Of a DNA stretch of 55,084 bases, positions 42,901 to 51,020 are shown piece by piece (position 1 is the stretch's first letter; every line of letters starts with the position of its first letter). The translations under genes were made by a program, and so were the position numbers. Below the pieces are notes generated by a model. The model saw nothing but the letters and a program-made list of their open reading frames with translations, ran no database searches and had not been told where the DNA came from. Source of the DNA: a virus; IMG/VR virus record IMGVR_UViG_3300037194_000008, positions 1 through 55,084 of that record; one strand, 5' to 3'.

Positions 42901-43469
42901 CTGGCCACCTTGGGCAGGCCGACCTCGAACAGGCGCATGGACTCGCCGGCGTTCGACAGCGCGAAGATCTTGTTGTCGATCTGCAGGTACTTGACGTAGG
43001 TGGTCTTCTGCTCACCGTTGTCGTCAGCCGGGAAGTTCAGCGTCGCCTCGGTCTGAGGAATGTCGAAGCCGATCTCCGGGTCGGTCAGGGCATAGACCAG
43101 GGAGCCCTCACTCTTGGGGACCAGCACTCGGAAGCCGACGCTGTTGTCATCCTCGAGCACGGCGAACAGGTAGGCCTTGTCGCCGTTGTCCAGATAGAAC
43201 GCCTCGTGCGTGCCGACCGGAGTCTCCACGATGCCGACACCTTCGGCGAACGGATCGTCGACCGGCAGCGTCTCGTAGCTCAGGTACCTCAACCCGGGCC
43301 GGATGCGTGCCGAGCCGTCCTTGTTGATCAGGACGTTCTCCATGCGACGCAGCGACGTCGGGTCGGACAGGCCAGGAGGGTACGCCGTGGACCATCCGGT
43401 GAACTCGCGCAGGTAAGCGCGGCTCAGCGGACGGTCAATGGGTGCCGGGATCTTGGCCTTGGGAGGCAT
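39927..43469 (-). CDS. Tail nozzle (tubular protein B-like) with inserted carbohydrate-binding-like modules
   Basis: A 1,180-residue structural protein directly after the adaptor gene, the gp11-gp12 order of short-tailed phages. The N-terminal ~200 residues and the C-terminal ~500 are compatible with the beta-propeller nozzle fold (short strands, GLVAADRMIIV, YYVVN, GLFYLDPE repeats). Between about 220 and 590 are two modules ending in FFSGDSG...WAGTAEKSES (about 427-448) and YFDGDGD...IWSGDQNNSTS (about 562-587), the YFDGD...WxGTxxxSxS signature seen in many actinophage tail proteins and thought to be carbohydrate binding. It is larger than T7 gp12 (about 790). It forms the tail tip and may contact the cell surface. 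Confidence 0.7.
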   Translation of the reverse strand: MPPKAKIPAPIDRPLSRAYLREFTGWSTAYPPGLSDPTSLRRMENVLINKDGSARIRPGLRYLSYETLPVDDPFAEGVGIVETPVGTHEAFYLDNGDKAYLFAVLEDDNSVGFRVLVPKSEGSLVYALTDPEIGFDIPQTEATLNFPADDNGEQKTTYVKYLQIDNKIFALSNAGESMRLFEVGLPKVARKIISIERPNWDATDKLTVVHPNSTWITGSLLSTVFNRITDPAMTNAGAWTDGSLSAHALESTTFKSGTTSMKLEGTPTRTNLQPRPLPTGGTPVLGDWGIVTNSAGWKREVSGDTIEVNAPNAPVGSIGMAYANKSAVIKPSTKYQVSFNVTGYTKMAPRLQVLFYDSTGKYMANKSFAQDFAVGTGVKTSSVFTSPAGATYAKVLLGGKATAQGVGGQAILFRNIIFCKSTESKTFFSGDSGANYFWAGTAEKSESYYHPPVDAYIYQSPKISVTALATVYAAFEFYANQAGSTARVVINWYDAAGTFISQSAAGAATALTEDAWVRVSHSAAAPAGATRAIAIPIVYSLDRGESVFLDEGIAAYGVGALPDYFDGDGDDTTTEVYIWSGDQNNSTSEHRTYAGTQTLPPTAATPGDATLISDGTPNLNDVSFGFFYTFENQVGESAPSQATVVRVQRTWEEWLWLTPAGGATSDPNACADQLVAYMPEAVFDAAIAAEATGWNLYVFTWSDQAAVPATAIKVAHKELSSSSLYDTSGWARITPELITPEDVAPLPALTTRYNYSNPSHGGQGLVAADRMIIVKDPLAAAVIRWSSNFQGDYTNFTASRGGGYKTLTFGNLYIPAVVKLWQNPQSVDTLTILCVGTDGHSTGFYMAPAEVTSQSDATPIMGFEETTATPGTVSPYGVEVFNNALYHPLDDQLMKSTATNYNINHKSITDQIENKWVQLQQKGKIVSSQLDKRIYYVVNNPDGEQVPEGCNGNEIWVHDAGSEGGTWSRFLIPAVSLRKIEFNGQVYMSVITEQGLFYLDPEASDDEYVDRDDDDKIKSRYIPWYFETNTQGANRAHDAWCNLQQVGMSLGNFRGTMRWGIRGWDINGKAIDKNKLTRDFNDPDLLHNLPFDLEDQLLVRRQMQQWYTYAGSVLDEDDETVLHSEGQVNLLQYRYTPVSVNTGFENGSVETFEYGRASENWNMRTTDNGVPIPTNDPRRP

Positions 43470-43471
43470 GG

Positions 43472-44263
43472 CTACCGCCGTTCGTCAGAGTGGGGGTGCC
43501 AGTGCGGAGTGAGGTCGTTGTCGTAGATCCCGCTCTGGACCGGGACGAAGAACTCGTTGAGGAACGGCGAGTCGGTCATGCGCTCGTCCCTCTCTGAGAT
43601 CTGGTAGAAGAGGTCCTTGAACTGGGCCTCCAGCGTCTGGACTCGCGGCTGCATCACCGGATCGGTCTGAGCGTAGTAGTACGCCGCCCGCAGCGTGATC
43701 AGGTCCGGGTAGGCGAAGTCAACGAGCTGGCCGCGGATCGCGTCCGATACCTCGACGAGGTCCTCTTCCTCGTTCTCGGGCTGCTGTGGCAGGCGGAACA
43801 TCTTCGGCTCTCGCATGACGGGAACCTGGATGTCGTACCCAGCCTCTGCCAACCGGAGCGGGCGAGAGAACGTGAGGATGTTGCGGGTGTACGACACCCA
43901 CAGGCCGCCGCGCTTGGGGTACTTGTGGATGGCGTCGCGCGGCAGGTAGTAGGCCCACCGGACGGTGTCGCCATCGGAATTGACCAGGCGGACCGCGTCG
44001 TCGTTGATGACCCTCGGCCGGACGCTGGACGTGAGCATGACCTCGCGCAGGCCCTCGGACGACTGGCCGACCGTCTCGAAGTCGGAGTAGTACGACCACT
44101 CCTTCTCGAGCGCGTTGGCCCGCAGCGCGCGATTCAGCTGGCGCGTGATCGACTGGTATCGGTCGAGCTCAGGTGCGTACTCGAGATCCAGGCCGGTGAG
44201 CAGACCGAGAACCTCGGCCACCGCATCGTCCAGGGTCATCCTGGTTTCCGGGTTGGTGCTCAT
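43472..44263 (-). CDS. Head-tail adaptor (tail tubular protein A-like)
   Basis: A 263-residue protein one codon upstream of the nozzle gene and in ATGA overlap with the preceding gene. N-terminal helices (TLDDAVAEVLGLLTGLDL...SITRQLNRALRANALEKEW) and a middle region with PRVINDDAVRLVNSDG fit the gp11-type adaptor of short-tailed phages, where helices dock on the portal ring. Length is slightly above T7 gp11 (196). Assignment from gene order and pattern. Confidence 0.65.
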   Translation of the reverse strand: MSTNPETRMTLDDAVAEVLGLLTGLDLEYAPELDRYQSITRQLNRALRANALEKEWSYYSDFETVGQSSEGLREVMLTSSVRPRVINDDAVRLVNSDGDTVRWAYYLPRDAIHKYPKRGGLWVSYTRNILTFSRPLRLAEAGYDIQVPVMREPKMFRLPQQPENEEEDLVEVSDAIRGQLVDFAYPDLITLRAAYYYAQTDPVMQPRVQTLEAQFKDLFYQISERDERMTDSPFLNEFFVPVQSGIYDNDLTPHWHPHSDERR

Positions 44264-45240
44264 GTCTCGTCCTCATCCCACTTGCGGAGCGTCGCGCCCT
44301 CTGGCCGGCGCATCGGCTGGATGTCCGTGCTGGCGTTGGAGAACCTGCTGGTGTTGGTCCGGGTCTTGCGCTCGCCCTGACCCTTCCAGTTGCGCAGGCC
44401 CTCGGACACACCGGGGTTCTTGTACGTGACGCCGGCCCAGTTCGCGGACTGCAGGAAGTACCGGTCACCGGCCTTGATGTAGTCCTCCTGCCGGTCCTCG
44501 TACTTGTCCTTCTCGACCTGCTCGTTGGCCAGGCCGTAGAGCTCAGCCTGCTGGGCCGAGATGTTGCCCATCTGGGTGTACGCCTCGGCCATGCGGTTGG
44601 CATAGTCCGTGTAGGCCGCATCCCGGTCGGAGTTCGCCTTGATCACGGCGTTGATCCGAGCGGTGCGGGTGTCCACGTTCAGGTCGGTCTGCGACTGGTT
44701 GATCGTCCGGAGCGTGTCGAACAGCGAGCGGTTCACTTCGTTCTGATTGGCGTTCCAGTTGCGGGTCGCCATCAGTCCGGCCTTGAGCACGTCGCTCTCG
44801 CCGGCGCCATTCATGAACGCCTGCTGCAGCGCAGCCGTCCGCTCCCGGCCACGGTTGGTCTTGTTCATGAAGGACTGGTCGCCAGCCTCCTTGGAGTTGT
44901 CCTCAGCCGCAGCTGAGAGCGACGCCGTGCGCTCCTTGTAGCCGGTGACGAGATCGGCATCGGTCTGCTGGAGGTTGAGCTTGATGTTGGCGAACCGCTG
45001 CGTGAGCGCCTGCTTGAACTTGGTGTTGATCGCCAGGGCTTGTGCAGTCAGCTGCCCCTGGAGGCTCTTCGCCTGGTTCTCGTACCGCTCAGCTGCCTTC
45101 TTGGCCAGCTTCTTGGCTTCGGCCGCGGGATCGTACGACGAACCACCGCCGCCTCCACCGCCGCCGCCTCCACCGCCGCCCCCGGAGCCGCCGTCGTCGT
45201 CATCGCCGTCATCGCCGTCGTTGTTGTGTCGAGAGACCAT
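44260..45240 (-). CDS. Internal-virion-like helical protein with polyglycine tract
   Basis: The start at ATG 45240 follows GAAGGGAGAGTGAC, one base after the upstream stop. Residues about 10-35 are Asp-rich followed by a run of about 14 glycines, then a long Ala/Gln/Asn-rich helical body. This resembles small internal virion proteins of podoviruses (gp14/gp15-like) in composition and position between structural genes. The Gly run is encoded by GGC/GGT triplets and could vary by slippage. Confidence 0.5.
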   Translation of the reverse strand: MVSRHNNDGDDGDDDDGGSGGGGGGGGGGGGGGSSYDPAAEAKKLAKKAAERYENQAKSLQGQLTAQALAINTKFKQALTQRFANIKLNLQQTDADLVTGYKERTASLSAAAEDNSKEAGDQSFMNKTNRGRERTAALQQAFMNGAGESDVLKAGLMATRNWNANQNEVNRSLFDTLRTINQSQTDLNVDTRTARINAVIKANSDRDAAYTDYANRMAEAYTQMGNISAQQAELYGLANEQVEKDKYEDRQEDYIKAGDRYFLQSANWAGVTYKNPGVSEGLRNWKGQGERKTRTNTSRFSNASTDIQPMRRPEGATLRKWDEDET

Positions 45241-45241
45241 G

Positions 45242-46564
45242 TCACTCTCCCTTCTTTCCTTCGATCCCGAAGAGCTTGCGGAACTCATCCGGGGTCTTCC
45301 ACGTCACGTCGGCGTTCGGGCTGAGCTCGATGTCCATGCGTTCGGTGGACTGCAACACAGCCTCGGCGTACTGCTTGATCTTGGAGTAGTCTGCCGGATC
45401 GTTCTTGAGGATGGCCAGCATCTGGTCGGCATTGGCCGCCTCGCCACCGGTCATCAGGAGGAACTCGTCCTCGGTGGCGTCGGGCCGCGCCAGCAGATCC
45501 ACGATCTGCCGCACCTGCGCATCCTCGTTGCTCTGACCCATGCCAGCCGTGTCCAGTCCTTCGGCCCGGGCCAGCATGTTCACGCGATCCACGTTCGGAA
45601 TGAGGCTCTCGCCGACCGGCGTGCCTGGCGAAGGAGCGATGGACGACTCCGGGCTGATCAACTGCTGCAGCCTGCTGCGGTCAGCCAGCGGGGTGTACTC
45701 CCGTCCTGGCTGCACCAGTGGCAGCTCCTCGTCGTCGACCGTCGACTTGTCGATGTTGAGGAAGGCGTCCAGGTCCTGACCCTTCAGGTCCAGCTTCAGG
45801 TTCTGCAACGCACGCACGGTGTTGGGGGCGTAGCTTTCGGAGCCGCCCTTCTTCCCGAACAGCCGCTGCACCTCAGCCAGGTACTTCTTGCGCTGAGCCG
45901 GCTCGACGTCGGAGACCTGGAGGCTGGCCTTGAGGTCCTTCTCCAGGGGATTGAGGATCGCCGTGTTGAACTCGATGGCTCGCTTCTGCCGAGCAGGGAG
46001 AGCTGCGAACTCCTCGTCCGACATCTCCTCGACCTTCTCGTTGAAGCTGGTGAGGTCATCGGTCTCGATGTCTGAGCCGGGGCGGATACCCAGGAGGTCC
46101 TGCTCCCGCCGGCGCTGTGCAGCTTCCATGTCAGCTGCCGTGTCCTTGGCGACCTTGTCCTGCTGAACGAGCTGCTCGACGAACTGCGACTTCATTGGGT
46201 CTTTGCCGAACCCGGCGATCTTCTTCTCGAGCCGCTTCTTGGCACCGGGCAGGTTCTCCTTGAACCGAGCCTCGCGCTCCTCCTCGACCACCCGCTGGTT
46301 CTCAGCGATGTCAGCCTTCTGCTGATCGAGGAGCCGCTGCTTGTCCTGCTCGTCCTTCCGCCGGTCAGCCTCCGCCTTGCGCTGAGCGTCACGACGTGCG
46401 GTCATCGGATCGAAGTTGCGCGAGCTGGAACGCCGGCGGCTGCCTTCGCTCCGCTCTCGATCACGGTCGCTGGAGTAGCCCTGTCGACGGTTGTCGATGG
46501 AGCGGTCGATGTCGTCGACTACGCGGTCGAGAGCATCCTTGATGTTGTCCAGGAAGTTGGCCAT
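45242..46564 (-). CDS. Internal-virion-like coiled-coil protein
   Basis: A 440-residue protein rich in Arg/Glu/Lys/Gln. Residues about 30-170 are a nearly continuous charged coiled coil, followed by a globular helical region (about 180-430). Such proteins in podoviruses are ejected with DNA or form the core. Start ATG 46564. Next gene is one base downstream. Assignment is by composition and place. Confidence 0.5.
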   Translation of the reverse strand: MANFLDNIKDALDRVVDDIDRSIDNRRQGYSSDRDRERSEGSRRRSSSRNFDPMTARRDAQRKAEADRRKDEQDKQRLLDQQKADIAENQRVVEEEREARFKENLPGAKKRLEKKIAGFGKDPMKSQFVEQLVQQDKVAKDTAADMEAAQRRREQDLLGIRPGSDIETDDLTSFNEKVEEMSDEEFAALPARQKRAIEFNTAILNPLEKDLKASLQVSDVEPAQRKKYLAEVQRLFGKKGGSESYAPNTVRALQNLKLDLKGQDLDAFLNIDKSTVDDEELPLVQPGREYTPLADRSRLQQLISPESSIAPSPGTPVGESLIPNVDRVNMLARAEGLDTAGMGQSNEDAQVRQIVDLLARPDATEDEFLLMTGGEAANADQMLAILKNDPADYSKIKQYAEAVLQSTERMDIELSPNADVTWKTPDEFRKLFGIEGKKGE

Positions 46565-46566
46565 GA

Positions 46567-46863
46567 TCAGCTCCAGAGCTCGATCTTGGGTGCGTCTTCC
46601 ACGTTGACCACAGGGTCCTCGATACAGCGGACCAGCGGTTCGACGTCGGTGAGCAGAGTGGCTCCGGTGTCCAGGGGATCGAGGCCCACAGCCACAGCAT
46701 CGAAGTCAGGCCCAGCCACCAGCCATGCCCAGTTCTCGCCCTGTGGCGTGCCGGCAACGTACGTCTCGCCGCCATCGAACGAGGCTTCCCAGGTGCCGAC
46801 CATCTCGGGCAGCACCTCGATCTCGAGGACGTAGTAATCGCGCTCGGTGCGGTGTAGTTGCAT
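46567..46863 (-). CDS. 98-aa minor structural protein
   Basis: Starts in an ATGA overlap with the preceding gene. Beta-rich with a WEASFDGGETYVAG segment, the common form of small actinophage tail-associated proteins. Function unknown; structural by context. Confidence 0.6.
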   Translation of the reverse strand: MQLHRTERDYYVLEIEVLPEMVGTWEASFDGGETYVAGTPQGENWAWLVAGPDFDAVAVGLDPLDTGATLLTDVEPLVRCIEDPVVNVEDAPKIELWS

Positions 46864-48317
46864 CAGATCTCCTTGACCGAAATGGTACGGGGTACGAGCC
46901 TGATCGTGGTGGTTCTCCGAACCTCTCGCGCGGTGGCTCGGTGCGAGTACGGGACATAGTTGATTCGCGGCGTGTTGGCCCAGGCGGCGGCCAGCGCCGG
47001 CGACAGCAACAGGTCGGCCGACGCCGAGACGACCGGCGTCAGTCCGGAAGCCGTGGCCATGGCCCGCGGAGTCACGACTCGGGCGGTGGCTGCTACCTCC
47101 GGAGCAATGGCCAGGGCGGTGGCCTGAGCCACAGCAGCAGCGATCGAAGCGGTGGCAGAGACCGCCGGCGTCGGGTTCAGTCCGAACGCCGTGGCGGTCG
47201 GTGCGATGACCAAGCCGTTGAGCTCGAAGGTGTAGCCCGCTTCGAGTGCCTCAGCGGTGGCGGTCGCTGTGACCGCATCCACGTTGGCATCGGCGGAGAT
47301 CTCCGGCGCCCAAGCCTGGGCTACCGCCACACCCTGCGGATCGAGAACCTGGGAGTCGGCTACCACGGTGGCGAAGTAGGCCGCGGCTGTAGCCAGGGCG
47401 GTGGGTGCTGCCACCGTCCAGTCGCTGCGGTAGGTCGGCACAGGGGCCAGGGCGGTCGCCTGAGCCGCAGGTGGGAACAAGACTGCACCCCAGCTGAGAT
47501 CGGCGCTCAGAGCCTGTGCAAAGGCCGTGGCGACCGGAACTCCGGTGACGCCGTTCGAGGCCACAGGCGTAGGCACAGGGCTCAGCGCAGAAGCAGCTGC
47601 GGCCGGGGGTAGCGGGTTGGCGCTCCAGGCCAGGTCAGGCACCTTGGCTTCGGCAGAGGCCGAGGCCGCCGGCACGCCCGTCACGGTGGCATTGACCGGA
47701 GTCGGGTTGAGCGTGAACGCCACACCGGCGATGTTGTTGTTGCTGGTGTTCGTCGGGTCCCAAGTCTGGGTTCCGATGGCACCGTTCGGCACAGTCGCGT
47801 GGCCGGCGGCGTAGTTGTACGTCAGCGCGCCACCCAGCTGGCCATCGGCATCTTCAGAGATGCCACTCGGCGGCGTCCAGGTGTTCGCCGCGTTGTTCAT
47901 TTTCTCGACCATCTCGAACAGATACGCCGCGGTGGCGTTCAAGCTCGGGATGTCGACATTGCCTGGATTGGCACCCAGTGCAAGCTGAGAGAACTCTGCG
48001 ATTGGATCGCTGGTATCGACGCCGCCGAAGGCAGCAAGGATCACCGTGGCCATCGCAATTCCGGGAGTGTCCCAGAGATAGGTTGACGGCTCGCTTGCGC
48101 CAGCCACCAGGTAGGACAGACGCTGGTCAGCGCCGATCACACCTGGAACATCCACCCAATCCACAGAGGGGTTGGCAGGAGCGTTGCCCGCCCCGTTGGT
48201 GGTGAGAATCCACGCAACAAGGACGTCGCCCTGGACGGTACCCGCAGGCTTTGCAGGCTGCGGGTTACCGCCCAGGTTTCCCGATCCCGTGGTGACACCA
48301 CGGAGGACGACTGCCAT
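46863..48317 (-). CDS. Ala-rich tail-associated protein (484 aa)
   Basis: The first ~205 residues form a beta-sandwich-like domain (PAGTVQGDVLVAWILTTNG...SYLVAGASEPSTYLWD) that recurs in phage tail and fibre proteins. The rest (about 205-440) is a degenerate Ala/Thr/Ser/Val repeat with periodic Pro, possibly an elongated stalk. The C-terminus is basic. I regard it as a tail appendage or spike component. The repeat is a likely recombination hotspot between related phages. Confidence 0.55.
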   Translation of the reverse strand: MAVVLRGVTTGSGNLGGNPQPAKPAGTVQGDVLVAWILTTNGAGNAPANPSVDWVDVPGVIGADQRLSYLVAGASEPSTYLWDTPGIAMATVILAAFGGVDTSDPIAEFSQLALGANPGNVDIPSLNATAAYLFEMVEKMNNAANTWTPPSGISEDADGQLGGALTYNYAAGHATVPNGAIGTQTWDPTNTSNNNIAGVAFTLNPTPVNATVTGVPAASASAEAKVPDLAWSANPLPPAAAASALSPVPTPVASNGVTGVPVATAFAQALSADLSWGAVLFPPAAQATALAPVPTYRSDWTVAAPTALATAAAYFATVVADSQVLDPQGVAVAQAWAPEISADANVDAVTATATAEALEAGYTFELNGLVIAPTATAFGLNPTPAVSATASIAAAVAQATALAIAPEVAATARVVTPRAMATASGLTPVVSASADLLLSPALAAAWANTPRINYVPYSHRATAREVRRTTTIRLVPRTISVKEI

Positions 48318-48329
48318 GACAGCCGCCGA

Positions 48330-48770
48330 TCAGGACACAGTGATCGTTGCGATGCCCGAAGCGTTGAACGTGATCGAGAACGTGCCGTTCGTCGTCGAGA
48401 CGTCTGCACCGAAGTCGATGAAGACGAGCAGAGGACGGGTGGCGTCGGTGCCCGGGGTGGCGTCGTAGATGACCGCGTAGCGTGCGGTGATCGTTGACGA
48501 GGCCCACGACGGGTCCGTGGCGTCGAGCTTGATCGTGTTCGTGCCGGCGTCATACGTCGCTGCGAACGAAGCAAGCGTCGCACCGCCCGCCGTGTAGCCG
48601 GTGCCCGAGACCTCGTCGGCGACAACGTCGCTGAAGTAGTCGTGGGCATCCTGATCGGGCGTGTGCGTGTTGTCGAGGAGGGCGATCTTGAACGTGTCAG
48701 CGTCCGCCTCGATCTCCTTGTTGAGCATGGCGAGGAAGGCCTTGCCATACCACTTGGCTGTTACGGCCAT
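48330..48770 (-). CDS. Actinophage minor tail-type protein (146 aa)
   Basis: The start MAVTAKWYGKAFLAMLNKEI and the motif NTHTPDQDAHDYFSDVVADEVSGTGYTAGG match a common actinophage structural family found beside fibre genes. AAAGGAACACCCC precedes ATG 48770. Beta-rich, about 146 residues. Exact role unknown, structural by family. Confidence 0.75.
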   Translation of the reverse strand: MAVTAKWYGKAFLAMLNKEIEADADTFKIALLDNTHTPDQDAHDYFSDVVADEVSGTGYTAGGATLASFAATYDAGTNTIKLDATDPSWASSTITARYAVIYDATPGTDATRPLLVFIDFGADVSTTNGTFSITFNASGIATITVS

Positions 48771-48817
48771 GGGGTGTTCCTTTCATCTGCGAGGGCAAGT
48801 GCCTTCATGGGGTGATC

Positions 48818-49726
48818 CTACCGACGCTCGATCTCGAGTCCGGTGTAAACGACCTCGGCGTGGCCGGAGCCGTTCGACTTGTTCGCCTGGCTGTAGCAGC
48901 CAAACTTCCAGTAGGCATCGTCGACGACCTTCTTGATGGTGTCGATCTTCTTGCCGTTGATCATGGCGTTGATGCCCATCGGACTGAACGACAGCTCGTA
49001 GTCGATCAAGCTGCCCTTCTTGTAGTTGGTGATGAGCGGGTGCTTGATCGAGCCCTTGTCCTTGCCCTTGGACTCCGAGATGAACAACTCAGAGCCGTAG
49101 CACTGCGCCATGATGATGTCGTCCAGGTCATCGTGAGCCTGGCCGAACACGAGGCTCGGCTTGCCGCCAGGCAGCTCGGTGATGCGGAGCTGGCCGCGCA
49201 TGATGAACAGCCCGGTCTCCGAATCCCACGCAGCCTTCGATCCGTCAGGCTCCAGCTCTCGGCACTCCGACCGCGAGTACGTCGTGTGCGGCGTGGTGGC
49301 GTTGAGCTTGCCGTCGATGTCCACCAGGAACACGACACCATCGCCTTCGGCGTTGGCAAAGAAGCACTCGATGTCCTCGTAGCCGGCCACCAACTTGTCC
49401 GGCATGATCTCCTTGCCATCAGGCCGGGTCAGCTTCCACCGGCTGAAGTCGAGGATGTCGGAGGGCACTTCGCCCCGCGGCTGTGGAGGCCGAGGCGGAT
49501 CAGACTTGAGCTGGCGCATCTGTGTCGGACCGAGGTAGCCGTCAGCTGCCTGGCCGGGCTCAGTGCCTTTGTAGCCACGCGCCAGCTGCCAATCCTGCAC
49601 TCGCTTCCAGAAGCTCTTGCCGTACGCCGGCGGGTGACCCCACAGCGTGAGTCGCCCGTCCAGGTAGACCAGCGCCTCCTGTGAAGCGTTGGGTCCGAAG
49701 TCCTCGTAGGTCCATCCGTTGCTCAT
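48818..49726 (-). CDS. PL7-type polysaccharide lyase with N-terminal binding domain
   Basis: 302 residues, coupled to the lysin gene by an ATGA overlap. Residues about 18-75 resemble a peptidoglycan-binding-like domain (FWKRVQDWQLARGYKG...GYLGP). The C-terminal ~210 residues carry the three motifs of polysaccharide lyase family 7: R152-S-E-C-R156, Q196-A-H198 and Y272-W-K-F-G-C-Y-S-Q280. The Gln, His, Arg and Tyr catalytic residues are all present. It should cleave a uronate-containing glycan, such as capsule, exopolysaccharide or a wall teichuronic acid. Neighbours suggest a lysis or depolymerase role. Confidence 0.8.
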   Translation of the reverse strand: MSNGWTYEDFGPNASQEALVYLDGRLTLWGHPPAYGKSFWKRVQDWQLARGYKGTEPGQAADGYLGPTQMRQLKSDPPRPPQPRGEVPSDILDFSRWKLTRPDGKEIMPDKLVAGYEDIECFFANAEGDGVVFLVDIDGKLNATTPHTTYSRSECRELEPDGSKAAWDSETGLFIMRGQLRITELPGGKPSLVFGQAHDDLDDIIMAQCYGSELFISESKGKDKGSIKHPLITNYKKGSLIDYELSFSPMGINAMINGKKIDTIKKVVDDAYWKFGCYSQANKSNGSGHAEVVYTGLEIERR

Positions 49727-50847
49727 GCTGCGATCACCACCGTTGCCTCGATCCGTCGATGGTCACTCTCGAGCGAGTTCGTCGAGACGTCAACCTCGCC
49801 ACCCGAGATGCGGCCCTTGCGTGTGCGAATGTCACACAGGTCCTGCCGCTTCGGGATGAACTCTCGCGTGCTCTCGTTGGTGATCGACGCCTGCTCCTTG
49901 AAGCCGATGTATCCCGCGGCGCGGATCTCCTTCTTCGGCGAGTAGCTGTCGTCAGGCGCGTTGAAGTCCCCGGCGATGACGGTCTTGTACTGGGTCTTGG
50001 CTTCGAGGCGCACGACCCACCGACCGTATGCAGCCTTGGCCGACGAACCCTCTGCCTTGATCGGAGCATGGCAGTTGAGGAACGAGATGCGGATACCCGT
50101 GGCGATGTCCTCGAGCTCGATCTCCTGTGCCCAGCGGTTGGCGATGCCGGAGTAGTGGTCCCAGTGGTTGAGCAGCCGGAACACGCTCTTGTCGAAGAAG
50201 AACTCCAGGCCTGCACGACCCGGCACGCGGGTGCAGTTCGGCAGAACCGCAGCAACGGTTGCGATCGGTGCCGAGTCGAAGAGCTCCTGGAACATGTAGA
50301 CCTTGGCCTCGCCCTTGATCTCACGCTGGACCTCAGCCGCTCGGTCCTTCCACGGTGTGTACCAGCGGGGACGAGCGATGTTCCAGACGCAGACCGGGAT
50401 CGAGAGCGGCTTCGGGATGGGAGCCGAGGAGGCGGTGGCGCCGTAGACGATCTTCGGGTTGAGGATGTCTCGGCTGTTGTAGCCGCCGCCAGCCTTGCGA
50501 ACCTCCAGGTGCAGGTGCGAGCCTGCCTTGCCGCGCGGCCGGACGTTGCCGGTGTAGCCGGACTCGGCGATGTGCTGGCCCATGACCACGCGCTGGCCGG
50601 GCTTGACCAGCCAGCTCGTCAGGTGGCACAGGTACACGTCGAGCGGCTGTCCGTCGACGGAGACGCGCAGCAGCACGTAGTTGCCGTAGGCGTTGTCCCA
50701 GGCACACCGGATGACGTAGCCGGCCAGGGGCGCGACGACGTTGGTTCCAGCTGGGCAGGGGTAATCGACGCCGGGGTGGTAGCCGAGGCCCCAGTTCCCC
50801 TCGACTCCGTAGCCGGTCTGGATGGTGTAGCCATGAACGGGATGCAT
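49723..50847 (-). CDS. Lysin: M23 peptidase fused to an EEP (DNase I-like) domain
   Basis: 374 residues from ATG 50847, chosen because it overlaps the stop of the holin candidate (TAATG). The N-terminal domain is an M23 zinc endopeptidase with H24-P-G-V-D28, H75, and S-H111-L-H113, complete for metal binding, which cuts peptide cross-links. The C-terminal domain (about 150-374) is an endonuclease/exonuclease/phosphatase fold: N156 in CVWNIA, E188 in FQELFD, NCHAPI, AGDFNAP and a final S-D-H. All catalytic positions of the family appear present. M23 with EEP is a fusion I do not know from lysins; the EEP part could cut nucleic acid or a phospholipid head group. Confidence 0.8.
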   Translation of the reverse strand: MHPVHGYTIQTGYGVEGNWGLGYHPGVDYPCPAGTNVVAPLAGYVIRCAWDNAYGNYVLLRVSVDGQPLDVYLCHLTSWLVKPGQRVVMGQHIAESGYTGNVRPRGKAGSHLHLEVRKAGGGYNSRDILNPKIVYGATASSAPIPKPLSIPVCVWNIARPRWYTPWKDRAAEVQREIKGEAKVYMFQELFDSAPIATVAAVLPNCTRVPGRAGLEFFFDKSVFRLLNHWDHYSGIANRWAQEIELEDIATGIRISFLNCHAPIKAEGSSAKAAYGRWVVRLEAKTQYKTVIAGDFNAPDDSYSPKKEIRAAGYIGFKEQASITNESTREFIPKRQDLCDIRTRKGRISGGEVDVSTNSLESDHRRIEATVVIAA

Positions 50848-51020
50848 TACTTGCCCCGGTACCTGTGGATGCTGGTGTTGGCCGTCGCCAAGCCGGAGCT
50901 GGCGAACAGCAGCACAATCGGCACCCACTCCTGGAAGGAGTCGGGCTGCACGATCAGCACAAACAGCAGCGTGATCAGAAGGAAGGCTCGATAGAGCAAT
51001 CCGCGGGTTGCTTCACTCAT
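50847..51020 (-). CDS. Holin candidate (57 aa)
   Basis: ATG 51020 overlaps the stop of the upstream gene (TGATG), and its TAA overlaps the lysin start. Two membrane segments, about residues 8-24 and 32-48, with a short acidic/Trp turn and a basic C-terminus, fit a small two-pass holin. Direct coupling to the lysin is the strongest argument. Two other membrane proteins upstream are alternative holins. Confidence 0.6.
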   Translation of the reverse strand: MSEATRGLLYRAFLLITLLFVLIVQPDSFQEWVPIVLLFASSGLATANTSIHRYRGK

